This document shows, in pieces, positions 52,881 to 60,341 of a DNA stretch of 64,000 nucleotides (the stretch's first letter is position 1; each line of letters begins with the position of its first letter). Below the pieces are notes generated by a model. It did no database searches. It had not been told where the DNA came from and saw nothing but the letters and a program-made list of their open reading frames with translations. The translations under genes and the position numbers were made by a program. The DNA is from Demequina sp. NBRC 110051 (GTDB lineage: Bacteria > Actinomycetota > Actinomycetes > Actinomycetales > Demequinaceae), in the NCBI RefSeq assembly GCF_002090055.1, contig NZ_BBRH01000007.1:1-64000 (forward strand), given 5' to 3'.

Positions 52881-53264
52881 CTACTCGGTCTTCTCGCCGT
52901 ACGCGTCCGCGTCGAGCAGGTCCTCGTTCGACTCGGTGAGCTCCACCTTGAAGATCCAGCCATCGCCGTAGGCATCGCTGTTCACGAGATCGGGTGCGTT
53001 CTCGAGCTGGCCGTTGACCTCGGTCACCGTGCCGGTCACGGGCGAGTACAGCTCGCTCACGGCCTTGGTGGACTCGAGCTCGCCACACACGTCGCCGGCA
53101 CGGACATCCTCGCCCACGCTCGGCGGCTCGACGTAGACGACGTCGCCGAGCGCCTCGGCCGCGTACTCGGTGATGCCCACCGTCACGGTCGCGCCGGGCG
53201 ACACGTCGCCACGCACCCACTCGTGCTCCTCGGAGTAGAGCAGTCCGTCAGGAATCTCCGCCAC
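52881..53264 (-). CDS. gcvH: Glycine cleavage system H protein
   Basis: 127 residues. YSEEHEWVRGD is the H-protein opening. The lipoyl Lys is in GELESTKAVSELYSPVTG. It shuttles the aminomethyl group between P, T and L proteins. It lies 119 bp downstream of gcvT on the same strand. gcvP is not in the window and must be encoded elsewhere. Confidence 0.97.
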   Translation of the reverse strand: MAEIPDGLLYSEEHEWVRGDVSPGATVTVGITEYAAEALGDVVYVEPPSVGEDVRAGDVCGELESTKAVSELYSPVTGTVTEVNGQLENAPDLVNSDAYGDGWIFKVELTESNEDLLDADAYGEKTE

Positions 53265-53383
53265 GATGTCCTACCTCTCCCACGGCCCATGCCGTCGCTG
53301 TCACTGTCGATCTCGCTGTCACTACTGCGGATGGGAACTGCCACCCACAGGAACTTCCGCCCGCTCTTGTACCGACCAGCCGG

Positions 53384-54610
53384 CTAACTCTGCCGCTTGT
53401 AGAACGGTAGCGCGACCACCCGCATGGGCTCGCGCCGACCGCGCACATCGATGCCCACCTCGGTGCCCACCTCCGCCATCGTGGGCGGCACGTACGCCAT
53501 AGCGATCGGGTGGCCCAAGGTCGGCGACGGGATGCCCGAGGTGACGATGCCCACCTGGTTTCCCGCGGCATCGGTCACCGCATAGCCTGCGCGCGGCGAG
53601 CGTCGGCCGTCACCCACGAGCCCCACCAACACCTTCGCCGGACCGGAGGCGGCCACGACCGCGAGCGCCTCGCGCCCCACGAAGGCGCCCCGCTCCACGG
53701 AGACCGCACGCGGGTCTACCTGGTCGCTGAGCCCCGCACCCGCCGCAGCGGCGCCCGGCTGCGCCGATGACAGCACCACCGCGGGACCCTCGAAGGCCAC
53801 CACGCGGCCCAGGCCGGCATCGAAGGGGGTGGTGTCGGCGGACAGCTCGTGACCGTAGAGCGGCATGCCTGCCTCGAGGCGGAGCGAATCGCGCGAGGCC
53901 AGTCCACACGCAATCAGGCCGTGCGAGAGACCGGCCGCGAGCGCCGCACGCCACACCTCCCCGGCCACGTCCGCGCCGACGAACAGCTCGAACCCGTCCT
54001 CGCCGGTGTATCCGGTGCGCGCCACGAAGGCGTGGTGACCGCCCTCGAGCAGGAGGTGTGCCGCCGAGTAGTACTTCAGCGTCGCGGGCTCCGATTCGCC
54101 CGCGGCGCACAGGGAGCCCACGATCGCCGCTGCTGCGGGACCCTGCACCGCGATCAGGGCCAACGACTCGGTCTCGTCGCTGACCGACACGTCGAAGCCG
54201 CCCGCAGCGAAGCGCGCCGCGAGCTCGCCCGCCACCGTCACCCGATTAGACGCATTCGCGACCACCATGAAGTGGTCCCAATCCCGCCGGTAGACCACCA
54301 GGTCATCGACGATCCCACCGTGCGCGTCGCACATCATCGTGTACTTCGCCGCCCACAGACGCATGCGGCTCATGTGCCCCACCAGTGCGTAGTCGAGCGC
54401 CGCCGCGGCATCCGGTCCGGTCACCATGAGTTCGCCCATGTGGGACAGGTCATACAGGCCCGCTGCCGTCCTCACCGCGCTGTGCTCCGCGACGTCGCCC
54501 GAGTAGCGCAGCGGCATGTCCCAGCCGGCAAACTCGGTCATGGTCGCGCCGAGCGCGAGGTGTTCGTCGTGCAGCGGCGAACGCAGGGCGGCGGTCTCGG
54601 TGGTGCTCAC
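53384..54610 (-). CDS. gcvT: Aminomethyltransferase (glycine cleavage T protein)
   Basis: 408 residues. MTEFAGWDMPLRYSGDVAEH, AGLYDLSHMGELMVTGPDA, then RTGYTGEDGFELFV and LGLGRVVAFEG-like C-terminal barrel identify GcvT (folate-binding; FVGREAL C-terminal domain). It releases ammonia and transfers the C1 unit to THF, complementing gcvH. Start GTG 54610: a TAGTTT box lies 7 nt upstream, so the transcript is likely leaderless. Confidence 0.96.
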   Translation of the reverse strand: MSTTETAALRSPLHDEHLALGATMTEFAGWDMPLRYSGDVAEHSAVRTAAGLYDLSHMGELMVTGPDAAAALDYALVGHMSRMRLWAAKYTMMCDAHGGIVDDLVVYRRDWDHFMVVANASNRVTVAGELAARFAAGGFDVSVSDETESLALIAVQGPAAAAIVGSLCAAGESEPATLKYYSAAHLLLEGGHHAFVARTGYTGEDGFELFVGADVAGEVWRAALAAGLSHGLIACGLASRDSLRLEAGMPLYGHELSADTTPFDAGLGRVVAFEGPAVVLSSAQPGAAAAGAGLSDQVDPRAVSVERGAFVGREALAVVAASGPAKVLVGLVGDGRRSPRAGYAVTDAAGNQVGIVTSGIPSPTLGHPIAMAYVPPTMAEVGTEVGIDVRGRREPMRVVALPFYKRQS

Positions 54611-54620
54611 GCCCCCAAAA

Positions 54621-55265
54621 CTACGCGACCCGTGTTTCGGTCACGATTCTGGCGCGCGCGACGATGGCGTCGAAGAGCCGCACCATGGCGTGCGGGATAT
54701 CGCCCAATGGCGTGAAACATGACACGAGGGACACCTTGTCACCGTCGGGCCACAGCACCCAATAGTCGGCCCTGACGGATCGCACGCGGCTGGTGGGGGC
54801 GCCCTCGACGACCTCGGCCTCGTCGATCATGACGACCCTAAGCGCCTCGCCGTCGCCCGCCTCGACCAGGACGCACGCGGATTCCTTGCCCGCCGCGTGC
54901 GTCGCGACGAGGTCGCGCCGCATCGCCTCCAGAACGCCCTCGCGGGGGGCCGATGCCGTGGCTGGGTCGGGTGAGGGCGCCGCCATCGGATGGAAGACGG
55001 TCACCATGGCTGGCAGGGCCACGCCGGGGCTCACCTCTTCGCATACGAACACCACGCTCGCACGGTGCCGAGCGGCCTCTGCGACCACCTCGGTCAGACG
55101 GGCCCGTAACTCGGCGCGCGCCGTCGCCTGGTCGTCGCGCTTGCCGACCGTCGAGCGCGCGTAGGCATGGACCTGGCGCCGCAGCGCCTCAGGGTCGGAC
55201 GACTCGAACCGATGCCAGCGCCCCACGAGCGTGAGCGCGAGCTGGGCGCCCGGCGGCGTGCTCAC
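54621..55265 (-). CDS. T7SS-module accessory protein, member of an unnamed family (copy A)
   Basis: 214 residues from GTG 55265, overlapping the WXG100-like stop by 4 bp. No signal peptide or TM. The C-terminal third, RADYWVLWPDGDKVSLVSCF followed by TPLGDIPHAMVRLFDAIV, recurs in the 200-residue protein at 59185-59787 (EYWLDPGDGHGLYHAVFTSP, LRDALVDLYDVMV) and more weakly in the 185-residue protein at 59784-60341. These three define a local paralogous family found only in this cargo region. Function unknown; a chaperone or secretion-associated role is inferred from context. Confidence 0.68.
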   Translation of the reverse strand: MSTPPGAQLALTLVGRWHRFESSDPEALRRQVHAYARSTVGKRDDQATARAELRARLTEVVAEAARHRASVVFVCEEVSPGVALPAMVTVFHPMAAPSPDPATASAPREGVLEAMRRDLVATHAAGKESACVLVEAGDGEALRVVMIDEAEVVEGAPTSRVRSVRADYWVLWPDGDKVSLVSCFTPLGDIPHAMVRLFDAIVARARIVTETRVA

Positions 55266-55564
55266 GGGGCGGGCTCACCCATGGCCGCGGCGGAATCGCG
55301 CAACTGTTGATCCACCTCGGTAAAGGTCCGGTCGATCTGCACCACGGCATCGGCCAATCCCTGGAGGGATTCGATGAGGTCGGTGCGCCTGGAATCCCAG
55401 CCCTCGTAGAAGTCGCGCGTACGCGACGACAGGCCGCCGTGACCCACGAGGCCGGGGATGGCTCCCGAATGGCGCGAGGCGTTCTGGAAGGTCTCCCGTG
55501 CGTCGTCGTAGCCCTGCTTGAGCCGTTCGAGATACGCGTCCTCGATGACGATGTCGCCGCTCAC
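55262..55564 (-). CDS. WXG100-like protein (WD variant)
   Basis: 100 residues, exactly the WXG100 size, from GTG 55564 (GGAG 7 nt upstream). It forms a helical hairpin; the turn region has FYEGWDSRRTDLIESLQGLA where WDS replaces W-x-G. A matching protein at 62419-62736 has FANGWDDRRVRMIDSIAGLA at the same place, so the two are paralogues. It probably folds as a secreted Esx-like partner. It sits between the third lipoprotein and the copy-A accessory gene with coupled overlaps. Confidence 0.75.
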   Translation of the reverse strand: MSGDIVIEDAYLERLKQGYDDARETFQNASRHSGAIPGLVGHGGLSSRTRDFYEGWDSRRTDLIESLQGLADAVVQIDRTFTEVDQQLRDSAAAMGEPAP

Positions 55565-55568
55565 CGCG

Positions 55569-56066
55569 TCACTCCGCACCGTCGCTATAGGGCGAGACGT
55601 ACGCCTCGAGCGCATCGTCGGTGAAGCTCAGCCTGGCCCCGCCGAGGTCGTAGTCGGTGACCCCGAGCGCGTCGGCCAGCACCGGGTCGAGCCCGCGGAG
55701 GTCCGCCGCGGCGTCCGCGAGGGTGTACGTCAGCGTCACCCCTCCGCGCGCCGTCGCGGCCCAGGCATCCCTGGCGGCCACCACGGTGCCGTCGACCGTA
55801 TGGCTCAGCTCCTCGTCGGACAGCGACTCCTCGACCTGAATGCTCGCGAAGTACAGCCAGTTTCGCGGCAGCCCGGGCTCGCTCGCGTCGGCGTCAACCG
55901 TGACGACGCCTTCCACCTGCGCGATGAGCTCCTGTCTCTCCGCGGCGACCGAGTCGCCACCCACGCATCCCGACACAACGCCCGCAAAGGGCCCCACCAT
56001 CGTGCCGATCGCGAGCCATCGAGGCGCTCTCCTGCGACGATGTCGCTCCTGCACGACTCCGCTCAC
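55569..56066 (-). CDS. Lipoprotein 3 of a paralogous tandem triplet
   Basis: 165 residues. Basic signal peptide (RHRRRRAPR) and lipobox VVSGC. The mature domain shares with its two upstream neighbours a pattern of PGLPRNWLYFASIQVEESLS, then VDGTVVAARDAW and GVTLTYTLADAAAD. It starts with GTG overlapping the stop of lipoprotein 2 (GTGA). Probable membrane-surface protein associated with the type VII cargo; possibly immunity to the lipase-like effector. Confidence 0.72.
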   Translation of the reverse strand: MSGVVQERHRRRRAPRWLAIGTMVGPFAGVVSGCVGGDSVAAERQELIAQVEGVVTVDADASEPGLPRNWLYFASIQVEESLSDEELSHTVDGTVVAARDAWAATARGGVTLTYTLADAAADLRGLDPVLADALGVTDYDLGGARLSFTDDALEAYVSPYSDGAE

Positions 56067-56497
56067 GACGACTCCCCCGCGTCGGCCGACGAGTCATAGG
56101 CCGCGAGCTCCTCGCTCGTGAAGGCGATCTCCTTGCCCGCCAACCTTACGGGCTGCCCGTCCACGGTGCCCAGGTACGGCACCGCCGACTGGATGTCTGC
56201 GCCGCGCTGCTCGCCCACAAAGGAGAAGGACATCCCTGACGGCACCTGATCGGGCCACTCGTCCTGAGCGATCGTGATGGTCGCGTCGGCCACCTGCGCG
56301 AGCGCCTCCGGCGCGAGGTCGTCCTCGACGATGACCTGGGTGAAGAGGTGCCAGTTGCGCGGCGCGCCCGGCTGGGTCACGTCGGTGGAGGCCTCGACCA
56401 CGTGACCGAGCTGGGCAATCGCCTGGTCACCCGCGGTGACGTCGGGCGCAGAGCCGGCACACCCGCCCAGCAAACCTGCCAACACTGAGGCCATCAT
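56063..56497 (-). CDS. Lipoprotein 2 of a paralogous tandem triplet
   Basis: 144 residues from ATG 56497 (GAAGGGA upstream); a longer frame to 56608 lacks a signal start. The lipobox is GLLGGC at residue ~13, an unusually short signal peptide. The mature part carries the shared signature TQPGAPRNWHLFTQVIVEDD, then LAQVADATITIAQDEW and SGMSFSFVGEQRG. Gap of ~49 bp to lipoprotein 1. Function unknown. Confidence 0.7.
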   Translation of the reverse strand: MMASVLAGLLGGCAGSAPDVTAGDQAIAQLGHVVEASTDVTQPGAPRNWHLFTQVIVEDDLAPEALAQVADATITIAQDEWPDQVPSGMSFSFVGEQRGADIQSAVPYLGTVDGQPVRLAGKEIAFTSEELAAYDSSADAGESS

Positions 56498-56546
56498 GAT
56501 TCCCTTCGCGGGGCGCGGCCTCACGCAGTCACCTGACGGCGGCACA

Positions 56547-57008
56547 TCACCGAGAGCCGCCCTGGGTGAGGACCAGCGTCCCCGAGCGCGGCTCGGAGGC
56601 AACGTCATTGATCTGCTGCACCTGCGCGAATGCCTCCTCAGCGGGGCGAAGGTCGATCAGACCCGCCGAGTCGGAGTAGGTCAGATCCACTCCGGCGTTC
56701 GCGGACGGCAGCAGCGTGTCGCCCGCGATCGCAAGCGTGGCGGCCACGAGTTCCGCCAGCGCCTCCTCCTCGAGCCCGTCCTCCACCGTCAATTGCGTCG
56801 CATACGCACGGTTGGACGGAAGCCCCGGTGCGCTGGCGACGGTCTGCGCAGACAGGACATGGTCGACGTTCGCAAAGGCCTGGTCGGCGTCGGCCGATCG
56901 GTCCTCCGCGCCCGGGGCACAGCCCGACAATGCCCATCCCAAGAGTCCTGCCACGAGTGCTCCCCTCAGGGCGGGGACCGGGGCCCCAGCCGTGCGTCGT
57001 GTCTTCAT
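56547..57008 (-). CDS. Lipoprotein 1 of a paralogous tandem triplet
   Basis: 153 residues. Signal peptide with lipobox ALSGC. Shared signature: APGLPSNRAYATQLTVEDGL, then LAELVAATLAIAGD and AGVDLTYSDSAGL. SD AGGAAGAG precedes ATG 57008. Starts 9 bp after the lipase-like effector stop, so it is co-expressed with it. Position directly after an effector suggests an immunity or anchoring role, unproven. Confidence 0.72.
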   Translation of the reverse strand: MKTRRTAGAPVPALRGALVAGLLGWALSGCAPGAEDRSADADQAFANVDHVLSAQTVASAPGLPSNRAYATQLTVEDGLEEEALAELVAATLAIAGDTLLPSANAGVDLTYSDSAGLIDLRPAEEAFAQVQQINDVASEPRSGTLVLTQGGSR

Positions 57009-57017
57009 CGTCTCTTC

Positions 57018-58718
57018 CTACACCTGCCCTGCCGCGGCAGGGACACTCTCGCCCAGTGGCCCCGGGGCGAGACTGACGACGTCCTCGGGGCGCTGGTACT
57101 CGTACGTGTGGACCTCTTCATGAACACCATCGCCAAAGTTCGCGAAGAAGCGCTCATCTCCGGGGCGCAGCGATGGCTGAGCAGAGCCCGCGAGAGTGCC
57201 GTATCCCTGGGCCGTGTGGTCAACGCCCCACGCGAAGTGCTGGACGAAGCCCGGGTCGGCGGTCACGAGGTCAGCGGGGCTCGTGCGTAGCCCCTCGAGT
57301 CCCGAGACCAGGTCCGACTGAGTGAACGATGTCACCTGGACGCCTCTCGCGGCGAACTCGTGGCGGAAGCAGTCGACGGGGCTGCCAGCCGTGACGACGG
57401 ACACGTCGCGGCCCGCGAGGCGATCATCGATCGCGAGCTCACTCGCGGTCATCCCTCCCTGCGACCACCCGGTGAGCATCACCGGCGCGTCCGACGTCAT
57501 GACGCCGGCACGCTGCATCGCATCCCACGCGGCCGTCTCCATCTGCGTCTGGCGCCACGGGTCAAGTGCGTGGAGCACGTTAGTGGGCAGGTCGTTGAGG
57601 GACGAGGTGGACATCCCCCATTCCTGTGTCGACGGCAGCTCCACCCGCCATCCGATCACCTCTCCCGTGTCTTCGTCGCGCAAGGCGACGACACGCACCA
57701 GCGACGCGGGATCCTCGCGCGCCTCCCATCCCGTCAACTCACCGTCAGAGTTGTAGGTGGGCATGCGCCCTGTCCCGGAGTCGAGTTCTCTCAACTCCTT
57801 GCCAAAGAGCGCCTCGTAGGAGGCGGCCGTCGCCTCACGGCCCTCTCCGTCTGGATCGGCGCTGCGGGTCTCCGCCGGGTACTCCTCGGCCAAGACCGGT
57901 TCGCCGGAGTCCTGCGAAAGAGAAAGTGCGAGGAGCACGGCCGCGCTCGCCGCGAAGAACAGTGCGCCCACCACGAGGGCACCACCGAGCGTCAGAGGAG
58001 TGAGGACGAGTACCGCCACCATCACGAGGAAGACGAGGGCCAGGCCGGCGAACTGGACGAGGAACTCGCCGATCCCCTTGAGCATGTCGACGGTCCAGCT
58101 CCACGCGGCCGCGAGACCCTCGCCGATCGACGAGAAGAAGTCGCCGACCCCGTCCCAGAAGCCGTCGTTGGTGGCGTCCATCGCGTCGCGGATCGCGTTC
58201 GCGGCGGCCTCGGCCGCGCGCTCCTGGCGATCCTTCGCCGCCTGCCACGTGGCGGACAGGTCGGTGAGGGACTCCTCGGCCCTGGCGACCCGCCGTCGCG
58301 CCTGGTAGTCCTCCTCGCGCAGGGTCTCGATCCGACCTTCGGGCGCGGCCTGGCTCTCCGCGATGGCGAGCGCGTTGCTCGCGGTCCACGCGGCGGCGGC
58401 GGCGTTCTGCTGCTCCGTCACGGCCGCGGCGCCGGCGTCGAGCACAGCGTCAGCAGCCTCGTGAGCGGCGCGCATCTCGACCACATAGGTGCGTAGCGCG
58501 CGCGCCGTGCCGGCGTAACGGTCGCGCGCCTCGTCGAGCGCGATGCTCGCGTCGAGCGAGCGCGCGTACAGCTCCGCCGCGGCGTCGCCGGTCAGGCTCG
58601 ACTCCGTCGAGTACAACAACTCGATGGCATCATCGATGGCGCTCACGCTCGCCTCGAGGTCACCGACCTCTCCGTCGAGCGCGACGGGATCGCCCTCGAG
58701 GGGTTCAAAGGTCGCCAT
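57018..58718 (-). CDS. Lipase-like type VII secretion effector
   Basis: 566 residues from ATG 58718 (GAGGA upstream; a longer frame reaches 58733). N-terminal ~200 residues: helical WXG-like targeting region (LDGEVGDLEASVSAIDDAIE, long Ala/Arg/Glu helices). Then two adjacent hydrophobic segments (~GIGEFLVQFAGLALVFLVMV and TLGGALVVGALFFAASAAVL, ~225-285). C-terminal alpha/beta-hydrolase: nucleophile elbow LTGWSQGGMTASELA (GxSxG), VVTAGSPVDCF, then DHTAQGYGTL and HEEVHTYEY with candidate catalytic His. Probably a secreted lipase/esterase. No signal peptide, consistent with Esx export. Confidence 0.82.
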   Translation of the reverse strand: MATFEPLEGDPVALDGEVGDLEASVSAIDDAIELLYSTESSLTGDAAAELYARSLDASIALDEARDRYAGTARALRTYVVEMRAAHEAADAVLDAGAAAVTEQQNAAAAAWTASNALAIAESQAAPEGRIETLREEDYQARRRVARAEESLTDLSATWQAAKDRQERAAEAAANAIRDAMDATNDGFWDGVGDFFSSIGEGLAAAWSWTVDMLKGIGEFLVQFAGLALVFLVMVAVLVLTPLTLGGALVVGALFFAASAAVLLALSLSQDSGEPVLAEEYPAETRSADPDGEGREATAASYEALFGKELRELDSGTGRMPTYNSDGELTGWEAREDPASLVRVVALRDEDTGEVIGWRVELPSTQEWGMSTSSLNDLPTNVLHALDPWRQTQMETAAWDAMQRAGVMTSDAPVMLTGWSQGGMTASELAIDDRLAGRDVSVVTAGSPVDCFRHEFAARGVQVTSFTQSDLVSGLEGLRTSPADLVTADPGFVQHFAWGVDHTAQGYGTLAGSAQPSLRPGDERFFANFGDGVHEEVHTYEYQRPEDVVSLAPGPLGESVPAAAGQV

Positions 58719-58778
58719 GGCACCCGTCCTCACGTGAAGGGGCGCCGCGGTATCCCGCGGCGCCCGGCTCCGTGTGCC

Positions 58779-59075
58779 TTAGCGGCCGAGCGACTTCGCG
58801 AGCTCCTCGTCGGTGGACTGCAGCGCCTGCGACGCCTTCACCAAGAACTGCGCCATGCCATCAATACCCTGAATGGTCTGCGTCGCACCCGTGTTGAACT
58901 CCGTGTACGAGGCATCGAACGCACCAGACGCCGACGACGTCGTAAAGCCGTCGGCCACCAGCTGACCCACCAGCGACTTCAGGTTCTGCAGGTTCTGCTC
59001 GATCTCAGCCTGACCGGCACGCAGCTTGTCCGCCGCCGCCTGCATCTGCTCATACGTCACATTGAGGTTCGCCAC
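58779..59075 (-). CDS. WXG100-family Esx protein, copy 1
   Basis: 98 residues from GTG 59075 with AAGGAG 8 nt upstream. Two helices joined by LVADGFTTSSASGAFDASY. The motif is F-x-T/S instead of W-x-G, but the hairpin plus C-terminal LVKASQALQSTDEELA (YxxxD/E-like tail region) are WXG100 features. Encoded protein is identical to copy 2 at 62794-63090. It is the lead gene of the lipase-effector module and probably a secreted partner or targeting factor. Confidence 0.9.
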   Translation of the reverse strand: MANLNVTYEQMQAAADKLRAGQAEIEQNLQNLKSLVGQLVADGFTTSSASGAFDASYTEFNTGATQTIQGIDGMAQFLVKASQALQSTDEELAKSLGR

Positions 59076-59189
59076 GATGGCACTCCTTCGAAAAACGGGC
59101 ATATGCCCCCCGATAAGAACACAGGCACCCTAACCCGCCCCCACACCAGCCACAATGGGGAGAACTCCCCATGTGACAGAACCGTCACG
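59076..59189 (-). promoter_or_regulatory. WXG100 promoter region with inverted repeats, copy 1
   Basis: On the minus strand: GTGAC-n6-GTCAC (59173-59188), then ATGGGGAG-AA-CTCCCCAT (59155-59172, perfect 8-bp arms), a TAGGGT -10-like box (~59128-59133), and a GGGCATATGCCC palindrome (59097-59108) followed by GTTTTT just before the SD, which could attenuate. Conserved in copy 2 with one arm mismatch. Confidence 0.55.
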
Positions 59190-59787
59190 TCGAAGCTGCG
59201 GGCCTCGCGCGGACAATCCCCGGTTCCTCCGGTGCCGTCGACACCGACGACACCATCACGTCATAGAGGTCGACAAGCGCGTCGCGGAGCGACACGAGCG
59301 GGGACGTGAAAACCGCGTGATAGAGCCCGTGCCCATCACCAGGGTCGAGCCAGTACTCCGCCTTCAGTTGTTCGACGGCCTGCACGCCGTCGAACTCGGG
59401 CGATGACTGCACCGTCACCCACCGCACGATGGGACCGGTAGCGCCCTCGGCCACCTCCACATCGGGCGTGCCACGAAGGCCATCAGCGACCTCGGCTGCC
59501 GTCGAAGGCACGGTGGGTCGGAAGACCACCAGTGTGCTGGGCGTGGGCACCCCGTCGATGAGCGTCAGGTCCATCGCCAGGAGAGCGCCGCCGGCGCGTG
59601 CGGCATCGGCCGCCACTCGTGACATCGCGCCGTGCACCGACGCTCGCACCTCAGACGTGCCCCCGCTACCCCGGAACTGCCGTGACACCAGGTCTCGCAC
59701 ACCTGACTCGCGCATCCCCGCAGGTTGCAAGGCAAAAGCAAACCACCCTCGCGGAAGAACGATGCCGGCCGCACCGGCGCCTGTCAC
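59185..59787 (-). CDS. T7SS-module accessory protein (copy B)
   Basis: 200 residues from GTG 59787, overlapping the upstream stop (GTGA). It shares the C-terminal EYWLDPGDGHGLYHAVFTSP ... LRDALVDLYDVMVSSV layout with copy A at 54621-55265. N-terminus LPRGWFAFALQPAGMRESGV is not signal-like. Last gene of module 2, ending 110 bp before the WXG100 start of module 1; its end overlaps the 412-bp duplicated block by ~5 bp. Function unknown. Confidence 0.68.
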   Translation of the reverse strand: MTGAGAAGIVLPRGWFAFALQPAGMRESGVRDLVSRQFRGSGGTSEVRASVHGAMSRVAADAARAGGALLAMDLTLIDGVPTPSTLVVFRPTVPSTAAEVADGLRGTPDVEVAEGATGPIVRWVTVQSSPEFDGVQAVEQLKAEYWLDPGDGHGLYHAVFTSPLVSLRDALVDLYDVMVSSVSTAPEEPGIVRARPAAST

Positions 59788-60341
59788 GGCACCTCGACGA
59801 CTCTGGAATAGGCGAGCACCTTGACCATGTCGCCTAACATCGCCTCTTCATGGACTGGGTCGAGCCACGACATGGTGAAGGCCGCCACGGTGAGCTCGTC
59901 GAGCATGACGTACAACGTATGGATGCACTCAATCTCACGGCTCCCGCGGCGGGTGCGCTTGAGCGCCTGATATCCGGTCGGACCGAGGTCCAGATCGGGT
60001 GTCCGCCCGTGCTCGAACTGGTGAACCTTCTCCCTGAACGAGCGCTGATAGAAGTTGACCTGCTCCAACACGCGGTCGATGTCCATCGGCTCGTCGAAGA
60101 CGCCCCTCGTGACACTCCCGGTCCCCATCACGACGCCCGTCGTCTTGTCGGGAACCCACAGCATTCCGTAGGCGACGCCAGGCGTCTGAGCCAGCGACAA
60201 TTCGTGCTGGCGCGCCGCCGCGAGCACCACCGACCGAGCAGGCTCCTCGTAAGAGCGCTCGAACAGGTCGTGGTTGTCACTGAGCGACCGGTGTGGCCAC
60301 GTAGGCATCACATCGGCAAAACCAGGAACCGCAACCCTCAC
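59784..60341 (-). CDS. T7SS-module accessory protein (copy C, diverged)
   Basis: 185 residues from GTG 60341, chosen for SD GGAGG ~7 nt upstream and a GTGA overlap with the preceding gene; a longer frame to 60419 lacks support. VRVAVPGFADVMPTWPHRSL opens a soluble protein; the end, LYVMLDELTVAAFTMSWLDP followed by HEEAMLGDMVKVLAYSRVVE, aligns by pattern with the C-termini of copies A and B. Function unknown. Confidence 0.65.
   Translation of the reverse strand: MRVAVPGFADVMPTWPHRSLSDNHDLFERSYEEPARSVVLAAARQHELSLAQTPGVAYGMLWVPDKTTGVVMGTGSVTRGVFDEPMDIDRVLEQVNFYQRSFREKVHQFEHGRTPDLDLGPTGYQALKRTRRGSREIECIHTLYVMLDELTVAAFTMSWLDPVHEEAMLGDMVKVLAYSRVVEVP

Larger units (their letters stand above)
58778..59189. 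repeat. 412-bp duplication, copy 1 (WXG100 gene plus promoter)
   Basis: Identical to 62793-63204 except for three substitutions (58788, 58797 and 59158). The unit starts one base before the stop codon of the WXG100 gene and ends just past its promoter operators; flanks are unrelated. Recent duplication or ongoing gene conversion. Confidence 0.96.

Noticed and set aside
52365-54610. Complete glycine cleavage operon
   Set aside because: Only gcvT and gcvH are present, with a NUDIX gene attached; gcvP is not in the window, so no full operon can be claimed.
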